Below are positions 8,747 through 17,159 of a stretch of 64,000 bases of DNA, piece after piece; the stretch's first letter is position 1; each line of letters begins with the position of its first letter. The translations under genes were made by a program, and so were the position numbers. The stretch is from NCBI RefSeq assembly GCF_000316685.1, contig NC_019680.1, positions 3,543,407 to 3,607,406 of the forward strand, written 5' to 3'. Source of the stretch: Synechococcus sp. PCC 6312 (GTDB lineage Bacteria > Cyanobacteriota > Cyanobacteriia > Thermosynechococcales > Thermosynechococcaceae). The notes beneath the pieces were generated by a model that was not told where the DNA came from, ran no database searches, and was given only the letters and a program-made list of their open reading frames with translations.

Positions 8747-9460
8747 ATGGAACCCGTTATTGATATTCAAGGCTTAAATCATTATTTTGGCTCTGGTCGT
8801 CTCCGTAAGCAGGTTTTGTTCCAGCTAGAGGCCCAGATCTATCCGGGGGAAATTGTGATTATGACCGGGCCATCAGGATCTGGTAAAACCACCCTCCTGA
8901 CATTGATTGGAGCCTTACGGTCGGCCCAAGAGGGAAGCTTACGGGTTTTGGGACAAGAACTCCGCCATTCCAGCACCAGTCAACAACTACAAATTCGTCG
9001 CCAAACTGGCTATATCTTCCAAGCCAACAACTTACTCCACTCCCTGACGGCCCGCCAAAATGTGATGATGTCAATGGATTTACAGCCGGATATTCCTGCC
9101 CCCATGGCTGAAAAACGAGTCACAGAGATGTTAACGGCGGTGGGATTGGGGGATCATCTGGATTACTTACCCCATCACTTATCGGGCGGTCAAAAACAAC
9201 GGGTTGCCATTGCCAGAGCCTTAGTGGGCCATCCCAAGTTGGTTTTAGCTGATGAACCCACCGCAGCCTTAGATAAACAGTCAGGGCGAGATGTGGTGGA
9301 AATTATGCGGAAACTGGCCCAGGAACAGGGTTGTACAATTTTGCTAGTGACCCATGACAACCGAATTTTAGATGTGGCGGATCGGTTAATTCAGATGGAG
9401 GACGGGCGGCTGTTTCAAAATTTACCCACACCTGCGGGAATGGAGCACTTAGGGAGATAA
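8747..9460 (+). CDS. devA: DevA-type ABC transporter ATP-binding protein
   Basis: The cytoplasmic ATPase energising the DevBCA exporter. In 237 residues it has Walker A G-P-S-G-S-G-K-T-T (41-49), the Q-loop region (Y-I-F-Q-A-N-N-L-L), the ABC signature L-S-G-G-Q-K-Q-R (145-152), Walker B L-V-L-A-D-E-P and the H-loop (V-T-H-D). The G-Y-I-F-Q-A-N-N-L-L-H-S-L-T-A-R-Q-N-V pattern is usual for DevA homologues. Only two bases separate its stop codon from the following coiled-coil gene, so four genes probably form one operon. Confidence 0.9.
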   Translation: MEPVIDIQGLNHYFGSGRLRKQVLFQLEAQIYPGEIVIMTGPSGSGKTTLLTLIGALRSAQEGSLRVLGQELRHSSTSQQLQIRRQTGYIFQANNLLHSLTARQNVMMSMDLQPDIPAPMAEKRVTEMLTAVGLGDHLDYLPHHLSGGQKQRVAIARALVGHPKLVLADEPTAALDKQSGRDVVEIMRKLAQEQGCTILLVTHDNRILDVADRLIQMEDGRLFQNLPTPAGMEHLGR

Positions 9461-9462
9461 CC

Positions 9463-9912
9463 ATGTCTGAAGTCGTAACAGCCAGCGAAACAAAGCAAAT
9501 TTTGGATGCGATCCAGGCCCTCGCCTTGGAAATGAAGGTTAATCAGGCCAAGACCGATGAACAATTCAAAACATTACGGGCCGAGGTAAAAGGGGAGATG
9601 AATGAACTCCGGGCCGAGGTCAAGGCTGAAATTAAGGCAGTTAATGACAAAGTTGATGCGATCAGAACTGAGCTTAAAGGAGAGATTAAGGGTCTTAGTG
9701 ACAAGGTTGATGCGGTTAAGACTGAGCTTAAGGGAGAGATCAAAGCACTCAATGATAAGGTTGGTTCCTTACGGGATGAACTCCGAGATGATATTTCTGA
9801 ATTGCGTGATCGGCAAAAAATCCTGGATGCGCGTCTGTGGGCCTTCATTGTTGGCCTGGTAACTGTAGTTGGCGGCAGTGTGCTGAAGGTGCTCTGGTTT
9901 GACCGAGCTTAA
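9463..9912 (+). CDS. Coiled-coil protein with 18-residue repeats and a C-terminal membrane helix
   Basis: A 149-residue protein that is almost entirely coiled coil (about 10-120) and ends with one hydrophobic helix (L-W-A-F-I-V-G-L-V-T-V-V-G-G-S-V-L-K-V-L-W). The central part is an 18-residue tandem repeat, T-E-L-K-G-E-I-K-G-L-S-D-K-V-D-A-V-K followed by a near copy, with matching 54-base near-repeats in the DNA. Similar tail-anchored coiled-coil proteins are common in cyanobacteria, but I cannot name a function. Its place two bases after devA suggests co-expression with the exporter. The repeats make it prone to length change by slippage. Confidence 0.7.
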   Translation: MSEVVTASETKQILDAIQALALEMKVNQAKTDEQFKTLRAEVKGEMNELRAEVKAEIKAVNDKVDAIRTELKGEIKGLSDKVDAVKTELKGEIKALNDKVGSLRDELRDDISELRDRQKILDARLWAFIVGLVTVVGGSVLKVLWFDRA

Positions 9913-10043
9913 TTTTGCTGCTCTGGCCATGCCTGGGACTATTCTGTTTGTTTGGGACGTGATCTCGGCCTGGGGAAATTTTGTCTAGTGCTAAGATAAT
10001 CAATAATTCCCCTTCTATTCCTGATTTTTGCTGTGACTGAGCC

Positions 10044-11081
10044 ATGAACGCTGCCGTTTTATCCCCGCATGGCCCTCTCCTGGGTGCGTCTAAACCTGAA
10101 CTCATGGCCTGGGCTGAATCCCAACATCAACCGGCCTATCGGGGGCAACAACTCCATCAATGGCTGTATCAAAAAGGGATTCACTCATTAACAGAGGTGA
10201 CGGTCTTTCCCCAGCAGTGGCGGAATTCTTTGGAGTCTGTGGCGGTGGGGCGTTCCCAAATCCAGGCCCGGCATCCCAGTCCCGATGGTACCGTTAAGTA
10301 TCTTTTAAAACTGGCGGATGGCCTGGTGATTGAAACGGTGGGGATTCCGACTGCCAAGCGATTAACGGTCTGTGTTTCTGCCCAAGTCGGCTGTCCCATG
10401 GCCTGTGATTTTTGTGCCACCGGGAAAGGGGGGTTCACCCGCAACTTAGCCCGTCATGAAATTGTTGATCAGGTGTTAACCGTCCAGGCCGATTTTGGGG
10501 AACGGGTCAGCCATGTGGTTTTAATGGGGATGGGAGAGCCGCTTTTGAATTTAGAGGCCGTGTTAGAGGCTGTGCAATGCTTGAATCAAGACGTGGGGAT
10601 TGGGCAGCGTAATATCACCATTTCTACAGTGGGGGTTCCAGGCCAGATTAAACGCCTAGCCAGCTTTAGTCTCCAAGTGACCTTAGCGGTGAGTCTCCAT
10701 GCCCCTGACCAAGCACTCCGATTAGAACTCATTCCCAGTGCCAAGCATTACCCGTTAAATTCACTCATTCAAGATTGTCGGGACTATGTGCAGAAAACAG
10801 GCCGGCGGGTGAGTTTTGAATATACGGTTTTAGCGGGGGTGAATGATTCTCCGGCCCAGGCCTTGGCCTTAGCCCAATTACTCAAAGGGTTTCAAAGTCA
10901 CGTTAATCTGATTCCCTACAATCCGATTCAGGATGCCAGTTATCGCCGCCCCAGTCCCCACCAGTTACAAACATTTTTGAATATTCTCCACCAAGCCGGT
11001 CTTGCGGCCAGTATTCGTCGCTCACGGGGCCTGGAACGAGATGCCGCCTGTGGGCAATTACGGGGCCAATATTCGGGTTAA
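10044..11081 (+). CDS. rlmN: Dual-specificity 23S rRNA/tRNA adenine-C2 methyltransferase
   Basis: A radical-SAM enzyme methylating C2 of A2503 in 23S rRNA and of A37 in some tRNAs. The radical-SAM cysteines are C117, C121 and C124 (C-P-M-A-C-D-F-C, the C-x3-C-x2-C motif). The C-terminal cysteine required for the methyl-carrier mechanism is C336 in D-A-A-C-G-Q-L. Another family motif is [12 protein letters not shown]. The 345-residue length is typical. It converges with dnaX, with 18 bases between the stop codons. Confidence 0.95.
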   Translation: MNAAVLSPHGPLLGASKPELMAWAESQHQPAYRGQQLHQWLYQKGIHSLTEVTVFPQQWRNSLESVAVGRSQIQARHPSPDGTVKYLLKLADGLVIETVGIPTAKRLTVCVSAQVGCPMACDFCATGKGGFTRNLARHEIVDQVLTVQADFGERVSHVVLMGMGEPLLNLEAVLEAVQCLNQDVGIGQRNITISTVGVPGQIKRLASFSLQVTLAVSLHAPDQALRLELIPSAKHYPLNSLIQDCRDYVQKTGRRVSFEYTVLAGVNDSPAQALALAQLLKGFQSHVNLIPYNPIQDASYRRPSPHQLQTFLNILHQAGLAASIRRSRGLERDAACGQLRGQYSG

Positions 11082-11099
11082 AACACTCTGGTTGTTGGC

Positions 11100-13004
11100 T
11101 TAAAAAGGTAAATCTTCCTCAAGTTCTGGGGGGAGTTCTGCTTCGTCAGTGGCGGGCGTGAGACTATCTGGGCTGAGAGACTCCGGCTCCAAGACTACGG
11201 GGGGGCTACCGGGTTCAGGCGAAACAATTTCGCCCGCAAAAAACCTAGCAAAGCTTTGGGTGGCCTGGCTGAGGGCATCGGGTGGGGCGGGGGGCGCAAG
11301 TTGGAATTCTGGGGCGGGTGAGGGGGGCGGGTTTTCCGGCGGGTGGGCGGGTGGTTGACGGGGATTAAGGGTGGGGTTGGGAGGAGGTGGGGTGGGCCGG
11401 GGCTGGACGGCTGGAGTAGATTGAGATGTATCCGCCGCTGGACTAGTGGCAATTTCTAAGCGAACTTTGACGGGTTTGCCGAGGGCTGTTTGAAAGGCAA
11501 TTTCGATTTTGTCCTGATACTTTTGGGTCAGCTTCAATAGACCGGGAGATGGCAAGCCAATCCGAATCTCCCGATCACTACAACTGAGGAGTTGCCCATG
11601 TTGGGAGAGCAAAGCCTGGGTGCCTGGAAATTGAACCAGTTGAATCCCCTGTTGCCAAAGGTGGGAAAGGTTGAGGTCAGTCGGATCGGGGGGCTGTGGG
11701 GTAGGGTCTGGGGGAGAAGATTTCGCCGGAGATGGTGGCGGGGCCTGGGTTGGTAGATTTTCGGGAACGGCTGGGCGAGGCGGTGTTGCAGTGGGAAGAA
11801 TGGCATTGGCAACGGGCTGGCTTGGGGGGTGGGAAATAACTGCCGGGGGAATCGTGGGCGATTGAGCCTGGGGTCTGGGACTATTGGCTGGGGGTGGAGA
11901 ACTTTGATCTGTTTTGGAGAGAGACAGCAAACCTAAAAGCCCCACTTCTAACCACAGGCGCGGCTGAGTTGTGTTTTTGACTTGTAGTTCACAGGCCCGC
12001 AGATGTTGTTGTCCCACTAAGATGTCCTGACTCGACCAGTTTTGGGCAAATTCACAGAGGGCGGCCCAAGTGTCCGGGGTAATGGCCACTAAATCCTGGC
12101 GGTGGGGAGCCGTTTTAGCAATCAGAAAATCTCGATAGAATCCGGTCAGGTTCTGTAAAACAATTAAGGGTTCACGCCCGCGTTCTAATAAGTGTCTGGT
12201 TTGCTCAAGTAACGTTTCGGGATGTTGACTCTTGACGGCCTGGAGGAGTTGAAATAAATCTTGTTCAGGGACCGAACCGGCTAAATCCCAAACCCGTTCA
12301 ATCGTAATTTCTCCATCTAATAAGCTGAGTTGATCGAGTAAACTTTCCGCATCCCGTAAGCCACCTTGGGCAATTTGGGCGACTAGGTTAACGGCTTCTG
12401 GATTGATATTGATAGTTTCTAGTTCGGCAATATGGGTTAAATGGGAGACCATATCGGCCAGGGGGATGCGGCGAAAATCAAAACGTTGACAACGAGAAAT
12501 AATCGTGGGTAAAACCCGTTGGGGATCGGTGGTTGCGAGAACAAAAATAACCCGATCTGGAGGTTCTTCAAGAGTCTTTAAGAGGGCATTAAACGCTGAG
12601 GTACTGAGCATATGACACTCGTCCACAACGTAAACTTTATAGCGACATTGAACTGGAGCAAATTGGGCTTTTTCAATTAATTCTCGAATATTATCAACCC
12701 CGGTATTACTGGCCGCATCAATTTCAATTACATCTAGGGCAGAACTGTGGGCAATGGCCTGGCAAACATCACAAACACCGCAGGGACTTGGGGTTGGTTT
12801 CGGCGCAGTTAAACAGTTGAGAGATTTTGCTAAAATCCTTGCACTGGAGGTTTTTCCCGTTCCCCGCGGCCCGCAAAACAGATAGGCTGGGGCAATTCGT
12901 TCCTGTTGAAGTGCATTGGTCAAAGTTGTCGTAATAGCCGCTTGTCCCACCAGATCCGCAAAGGTTTGGGGGCGATATTTATGGTGCAGCGGCTCGTAAT
13001 TCAC
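11100..13004 (-). CDS. dnaX: DNA polymerase III subunit gamma/tau
   Basis: The clamp-loader ATPase subunit. The 634 residues start with the AAA+ domain: Walker A G-P-R-G-T-G-K-T-S (45-53), a zinc module C64-x10-C75-x2-C78-x2-C81, a DExx-type Walker B (V-V-D-E-C-H-M-L) and sensor 1 (F-V-L-A-T-T-D). After the clamp-loader domain III (to about 370) there are two long proline-rich low-complexity linkers (about 375-450 and 525-590) flanking a small folded segment. Linkers of this kind are common in cyanobacterial DnaX. I saw no intein and no obvious programmed frameshift site. Confidence 0.93.
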   Translation of the reverse strand: MNYEPLHHKYRPQTFADLVGQAAITTTLTNALQQERIAPAYLFCGPRGTGKTSSARILAKSLNCLTAPKPTPSPCGVCDVCQAIAHSSALDVIEIDAASNTGVDNIRELIEKAQFAPVQCRYKVYVVDECHMLSTSAFNALLKTLEEPPDRVIFVLATTDPQRVLPTIISRCQRFDFRRIPLADMVSHLTHIAELETININPEAVNLVAQIAQGGLRDAESLLDQLSLLDGEITIERVWDLAGSVPEQDLFQLLQAVKSQHPETLLEQTRHLLERGREPLIVLQNLTGFYRDFLIAKTAPHRQDLVAITPDTWAALCEFAQNWSSQDILVGQQHLRACELQVKNTTQPRLWLEVGLLGLLSLSKTDQSSPPPANSPRPQAQSPTIPPAVISHPPSQPVANAILPTATPPRPAVPENLPTQAPPPSPAKSSPPDPTPQPPDPTDLNLSHLWQQGIQLVQFPGTQALLSQHGQLLSCSDREIRIGLPSPGLLKLTQKYQDKIEIAFQTALGKPVKVRLEIATSPAADTSQSTPAVQPRPTPPPPNPTLNPRQPPAHPPENPPPSPAPEFQLAPPAPPDALSQATQSFARFFAGEIVSPEPGSPPVVLEPESLSPDSLTPATDEAELPPELEEDLPF

Positions 13005-13069
13005 AAGACCAATTAATCCCGGCCCAACCTGACTCTCTTCTGCTCATCTATCATAGGTCGGCGAGGAGC

Positions 13070-14233
13070 TTAGCGATTAGCCCGTTGAATGAGCCAGATG
13101 GCCACAGCCAGGCCTAGGCCTTGGGGTAGCCACGCGGCCATAATCGGTGTGAGGATGCCGACAAACCCTAAAGCACCGGAAAAATAGGTCAATAGAATCT
13201 GCCCGAAAATCAAGCCCACACTTAAGCCAAACCCCTGCGCCGCCCCCCGCTTTTGCCCCATCGCCCCAAACCCTAGGCCCATCAAACCAAAGACAATCGC
13301 GACAAAGGGCTGGGCATACTGTTGCTGAAGATGGACATTTAAGGCGCGCACGAGGATGGGGTTATTATCTTTCTGGGCAAGAGTGAGAGCCTGGCGGGCC
13401 TGAGCCGTCGAAAGTTCGGTCACTTGAGAAGGGCTGAGGACATCTTCTTCTAACTTGCGGGGAATGACTAACTGCTGCTGTTGAAACTCAATAATGTCGC
13501 GAATATTCCCCAAGCTCGAGACTAGGTAAATAACTCCATCAGCAATTGTCCAAGTACTGCGGGGATAACTCCAGGCCGCCTCAGCCGCCGTAATCACCTG
13601 TACTAACTCCGGTTGGGAAAAATCTACCACTGTAATCCCCCGCATTGAGACCCCATCAAATTCCTTGGCATAGTACAATCGCCGCACTTGGTCATTGGGG
13701 CCATATTCTGGATAGTAAATGTCCCGACTTTGGCCAACCCGCTCTTCTTGGCGCAGATACCGCTGTAACACCTGATCCGACCGGGCCCGAAATTCAGGGA
13801 TGACGGTTTCACCCAAGGTAAACGTGATGAGGCTAATCACCAGAGAAAAGGCCAAAATCGGTGCAGCAAGACGATAGAGACTAAGGCCAATACTCTTGAA
13901 GGCCACTAGTTCCCCATCCTCCCCCAAGCGACTGATCGTCGTTAAAACAGCCAGCATCACCGCCATTGGCAAAGCAAAGGTGAGAGTGTAAGGGATTTGG
14001 AAGAGCAGAACTTGTAAAACTGCGGTCAAGGGAATTTGAGCCTCGGCCACTTGTCGCACTAGGTCAAATAGCACCCCCACCGAAAGAGCTAAGGCGGCAA
14101 AAATCGTGATCCCCAGGCCAAAGGCGGGGACAATATTCCGCCAGAGATACCAGTCCAACCGTGAGCCAGGCCCAATCCGACCCAGTGGCCAGAGCCATCG
14201 CCGCCAAATTTGCCTAGGGGACAAAATTTTCAC
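13070..14233 (-). CDS. LptF/LptG-type lipopolysaccharide export permease (YjgP/YjgQ family)
   Basis: A membrane permease of the LPS-transport ABC complex, working with LptB. Starting at the GTG at 14233, which overlaps the end of lptB by 20 bases, it has 387 residues. It shows N-terminal transmembrane helices (D-W-Y-L-W-R-N-I-V-P-A-F-G-L-G), a pair around residues 75-130, a periplasmic jellyroll-like segment, and three C-terminal helices. A longer in-frame ATG start at 14305 lies inside lptB and would add a basic, non-family N-terminus. Only one LptF/G-type gene is seen here; its partner must be elsewhere or the protein is a homodimer. The run lptA-lptB-permease is probably one operon. Confidence 0.85.
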   Translation of the reverse strand: MKILSPRQIWRRWLWPLGRIGPGSRLDWYLWRNIVPAFGLGITIFAALALSVGVLFDLVRQVAEAQIPLTAVLQVLLFQIPYTLTFALPMAVMLAVLTTISRLGEDGELVAFKSIGLSLYRLAAPILAFSLVISLITFTLGETVIPEFRARSDQVLQRYLRQEERVGQSRDIYYPEYGPNDQVRRLYYAKEFDGVSMRGITVVDFSQPELVQVITAAEAAWSYPRSTWTIADGVIYLVSSLGNIRDIIEFQQQQLVIPRKLEEDVLSPSQVTELSTAQARQALTLAQKDNNPILVRALNVHLQQQYAQPFVAIVFGLMGLGFGAMGQKRGAAQGFGLSVGLIFGQILLTYFSGALGFVGILTPIMAAWLPQGLGLAVAIWLIQRANR

Positions 14234-14942
14234 CCAAATAGTATTGCCGGACGAGGGGATCCTCGTATAAATCTGCCGCTGCCCCCGCCGCCAGAATATG
14301 CCCATCCCGCATGATATAGGCTCGATCCACGATGGAAAGCGTTTCCCGAACGTTGTGATCGGTAATCAATATTCCCAGGTTTTGGGCCCGCAGTTGAGTG
14401 ACAATCGTTTGAATTTCGCCGACCGCAATTGGATCTACCCCAGCAAAGGGTTCATCTAAAAACAAAAATTTGGGTCCCTCGACTCCCATGGCCAGGGCCC
14501 GCGCTAATTCCGTTCGCCGCCGTTCCCCCCCTGAGACTCGATTGCCTTTGATCTGAGCAATTTTATGGAGATTCAGATCTGCGAGTAAGTGATCCAAGCG
14601 ATCAGCCCAGAGATGGCGGGGAACCTTAGTTTGCTCTAAAACCAGGAGAATATTTTCTGCCACCGTCAAATTCCGAAAGATACTCGGTTCTTGGGGGAGA
14701 TAGCCAATTCCCAACCTGGCCCGGCGATGGAGGGGCAATGGGGTGATGTCGTCACGATCTAACCAAACTCTCCCCTGATCGGGTTTTTCCAGGCCTGTGG
14801 CTAAATAAAATGTTGTCGTTTTCCCAGCCCCGTTTGGCCCCAAGAGTCCGACAACCTCCCCCTGCTCAATCCCTAAGGTGACCTGATCAACAACTGTCCT
14901 GGCCCCATAGGTTTTGCGTACACCTTCTAACAAAATTTTCAT
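14214..14942 (-). CDS. lptB: LPS export ABC transporter ATP-binding protein
   Basis: The cytoplasmic ATPase of the LPS transporter. In 242 residues it has Walker A G-P-N-G-A-G-K-T-T (37-45), signature V-S-G-G-E-R-R-R (about 140), Walker B F-L-F-L-D-E-P-F-A-G-V-D-P and the H-loop I-L-I-T-D-H-N-V. The D-E-P-F-A-G-V-D-P-I-A-V and D-H-N-V-R-E-T-L segments are diagnostic for LptB. Its start is 12 bases after the lptA stop and its end overlaps the permease gene. Confidence 0.92.
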   Translation of the reverse strand: MKILLEGVRKTYGARTVVDQVTLGIEQGEVVGLLGPNGAGKTTTFYLATGLEKPDQGRVWLDRDDITPLPLHRRARLGIGYLPQEPSIFRNLTVAENILLVLEQTKVPRHLWADRLDHLLADLNLHKIAQIKGNRVSGGERRRTELARALAMGVEGPKFLFLDEPFAGVDPIAVGEIQTIVTQLRAQNLGILITDHNVRETLSIVDRAYIMRDGHILAAGAAADLYEDPLVRQYYLGENFVP

Positions 14943-14954
14943 GGGGAAAGGACG

Positions 14955-15407
14955 CTATGGATTTGGATTGGTAGTCTTGGGAGGATTATCCCGAATCAGC
15001 AAAATGGATTCAACCTGTTGGTTTGTGACTGGGGTGGCGACAAACTTTTCCTGATCAATCAAATAGGTCACACTATCGCCCCGTAAGCTGTTCCCCTTTT
15101 GCAGAACATAAACATTGCCAGTTAAGACAATCCGCCGCTCTCGACTGAAATATTGGGCTTGGGTAGCTGTAGCCTGAATTTGGCGGGCGGGATAAATGAG
15201 TTGGACATTACCCCGGGCGGTGACGATCCCCGTAATGGAGTTGGCCTGTTGGACATCGGCGAGAATGGTTAAGGCTTGCTGAGGAACTGCATTGGCATCA
15301 GATGTGGGTAGATTCTGAGACTCTGCTATTCCACTAGTCCCAAGTACTCCCAGGCCAAGGAGTAATCCTAAGAGTAATCGCTTGCTCCCCCAATTGAATC
15401 GTGTCAC
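14955..15407 (-). CDS. lptA: LptA/OstA-like LPS transport protein
   Basis: A periplasmic beta-jellyroll protein that shuttles LPS. The 150 residues begin with a signal peptide (L-L-L-G-L-L-L-G-L-G-V-L-G-T-S-G). The OstA-like domain follows: I-T-G-I-V-T-A-R-G-N-V-Q-L, I-Q-A-T-A-T-Q-A-Q-Y-F and R-R-I-V-L-T-G-N-V-Y-V-L-Q, ending with L-R-G-D-S-V-T-Y-L. It heads the minus-strand run lptA-lptB-permease, and context plus fold make the assignment good. No LptC-like gene is seen next to it. Confidence 0.83.
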   Translation of the reverse strand: MTRFNWGSKRLLLGLLLGLGVLGTSGIAESQNLPTSDANAVPQQALTILADVQQANSITGIVTARGNVQLIYPARQIQATATQAQYFSRERRIVLTGNVYVLQKGNSLRGDSVTYLIDQEKFVATPVTNQQVESILLIRDNPPKTTNPNP

Positions 15408-15480
15408 GCTTAATCCCCTGCCCTTCTCTTGCCCAACGCTCCCGAATCTAATGACTTGATCTTAGTCGAGAGAGTTGCAT

Positions 15481-15822
15481 TCAATGATCAACGAGCTTGA
15501 AGGAAAGGCCACAACCACAGGTTTGCCCGGCAATTGGATTATGAAATCGAAAGGCCCCTCCCATTAAATCTTCGGTGTAGTCTAAATTCAAATCTGTCAA
15601 TTTAGCCACACTGTCGGCCGCCACGGCAATCACCAGTCCAGAAATTTCCGCGACAAAATCATTGGGTTGGGCCGCTGCCGTAAACTCCAAAACGTAGAGC
15701 CAATCGGCGCAACCACCAGACTTGACCCCTAAACGAAGAATGTCTCCATTAGCCTTGGCCTGGGATTTTTGGCGCAGTCGCTCAAGTTCACGGACAGCGG
15801 CGGGGGTTAGAGTCACGGTCAT
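15481..15822 (-). CDS. HesB/IscA/SufA-type iron-sulfur cluster assembly protein
   Basis: An A-type Fe-S carrier of 113 residues. The three conserved cysteines are visible: one in K-S-G-G-C-A-D-W and two in the C-terminal Q-T-C-G-C-G-L-S-F motif. The first motif reads G-G-C-A-D rather than the common G-G-C-S-G, a variation seen in cyanobacterial homologues. F-R-F-H-N-P precedes the C-x-C pair, as in the family. I cannot decide between IscA and SufA naming. No suf genes are adjacent. Confidence 0.88.
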   Translation of the reverse strand: MTVTLTPAAVRELERLRQKSQAKANGDILRLGVKSGGCADWLYVLEFTAAAQPNDFVAEISGLVIAVAADSVAKLTDLNLDYTEDLMGGAFRFHNPIAGQTCGCGLSFKLVDH

Positions 15823-15869
15823 AGTCAGAGTTTAGACAGTATCGGGAGGCAACTCAGGCATGAGAAATT

Positions 15870-16319
15870 TTAAGTATGGGAGCGGGCGTAGTCGTCCTCA
15901 AACCGTTGAATATCATCTTCTCCCAAGTATTGCCCATTCTGGACTTCAATTAAAACTAAGTTGATCTTGCCCGGATTTTCCAAGCGATGACGGGTAAACT
16001 GGGGCACATAGGTAGATTCATTGGGAGAAAGCATAATAATCTCTTCACCCCGTTGAACCTTGGCAATACCAGCAATGACAATCCAATGTTCACTGCGGTG
16101 GTGGTGCATTTGTAAACTCAGGCGATGGCCAGGTTTGACCTCAATCCGCTTAATTTTGTAACCCGGCCCCTCTTCCAAGATCGTAAATGATCCCCAAGGA
16201 CGCAGTTCTGTGGCCGCGACCGTATTGATTGGGGCAATGGCCATTTCAGGTGCAGATATACTCATTGTCTCAGCTTCCATAACTGCCCTCTGTTTTAGCA
16301 TACGGACTTGCGGATTCAC
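15870..16319 (-). CDS. Cupin-type mannose-6-phosphate isomerase (type II PMI C-terminal domain)
   Basis: A single-cupin protein of 149 residues matching the C-terminal isomerase domain of bifunctional GDP-mannose pyrophosphorylase/phosphomannose isomerase. Motifs: R-P-W-G-S-F-T-I-L, the cupin histidines in S-L-Q-M-H-H-H-R-S-E-H-W, Y-V-P-Q-F-T-R-H-R-L-E-N-P-G and V-Q-N-G-Q-Y-L-G-E-D-D-I-Q-R. Stand-alone versions supply mannose-6-phosphate for surface polysaccharides. The start could be an internal ATG near 16262 rather than 16319, because the first 20 residues are not family-like. Confidence 0.85.
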   Translation of the reverse strand: MNPQVRMLKQRAVMEAETMSISAPEMAIAPINTVAATELRPWGSFTILEEGPGYKIKRIEVKPGHRLSLQMHHHRSEHWIVIAGIAKVQRGEEIIMLSPNESTYVPQFTRHRLENPGKINLVLIEVQNGQYLGEDDIQRFEDDYARSHT

Positions 16320-16406
16320 TCAATTTTAGAGGAAGTTGGCAGCGTACACTAGAAATCAGGCGGAACGATTAGCCCCCTTGAATGAGTCAGAAAACTTGGA
16401 ATCACT

Positions 16407-17084
16407 ATGTCTGAGCATTTGTTGTTAGTGGATGATGAACCGGGGTTGCGGGATGCCGTCCAGGCCTACTTAGAGGACAGTGGGTTTACCGTCACCGCCG
16501 CCAGTAATGCCACCCAGGCCTGGGAACTGCTCGAACAACAGCGACCCGATTTAGTCATTACCGATGTGATGATGCCCCAAGTGGATGGCTATGAATTTTT
16601 GGCCAAGCTGCGGGAAGACGAACGCTTTAGTTATTTACCCGTTGTGTTCTTAACTGCCCGCGGGATGAAACGAGATCGCGTCCAGGGCTATGACGCGGGT
16701 TGTGATGCCTATCTCTCCAAACCCTTTGACCCTGATGAATTGGTCGCCATTGTCAAAAACCTCCTGCGCCGTTATCAACAAGCCGCGGCGATTAGCGAAC
16801 CGGATATTGCCGACTTAGCCGGACAAATTGCCGAATTACGCTCCCTCTTAGTCAAACGCGGTACCCCCTTAAATCCCAACCCGATCAAACTGGATCTGAC
16901 CCCCAGAGAGCAGAGTGTTTTAGATTTGGTTGTTCAAGGCTTGATGAATAAGGAAATCGCCAGTCAACTCCAAACCAGTGTCCGCAATATTGAAAAGTAC
17001 GTTAGCCGCTTATTTATTAAAACCAATACCAGCAGCCGCACCGAGTTAGTCCGCTTTGCCCTGGAAAATGGCCTGGCCCCTTGA
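16407..17084 (+). CDS. NarL/LuxR-type response regulator (Ycf29-like)
   Basis: A two-component transcriptional regulator of 225 residues. The receiver domain spans about 3-120, with acidic pocket D9-D10, phospho-acceptor D53 (V-I-T-D-V-M-M-P), and the conserved T and K (F-L-T-A-R, S-K-P-F-D-P). The C-terminal LuxR-type helix-turn-helix is L-T-P-R-E-Q-S-V-L and N-K-E-I-A-S-Q-L with the recognition helix V-R-N-I-E-K-Y-V-S-R-L. The combination resembles the cyanobacterial/plastid Ycf29 (TctD-like) group. No histidine kinase is adjacent, so the input is unknown. Confidence 0.88.
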   Translation: MSEHLLLVDDEPGLRDAVQAYLEDSGFTVTAASNATQAWELLEQQRPDLVITDVMMPQVDGYEFLAKLREDERFSYLPVVFLTARGMKRDRVQGYDAGCDAYLSKPFDPDELVAIVKNLLRRYQQAAAISEPDIADLAGQIAELRSLLVKRGTPLNPNPIKLDLTPREQSVLDLVVQGLMNKEIASQLQTSVRNIEKYVSRLFIKTNTSSRTELVRFALENGLAP

Positions 17085-17159
17085 TCCCAATTATGTTCAA
17101 AATTATTGACACCAGAGACTAACTAAAATCAAAATAGCCCCCCTGGCAGTTGGCCCCTC

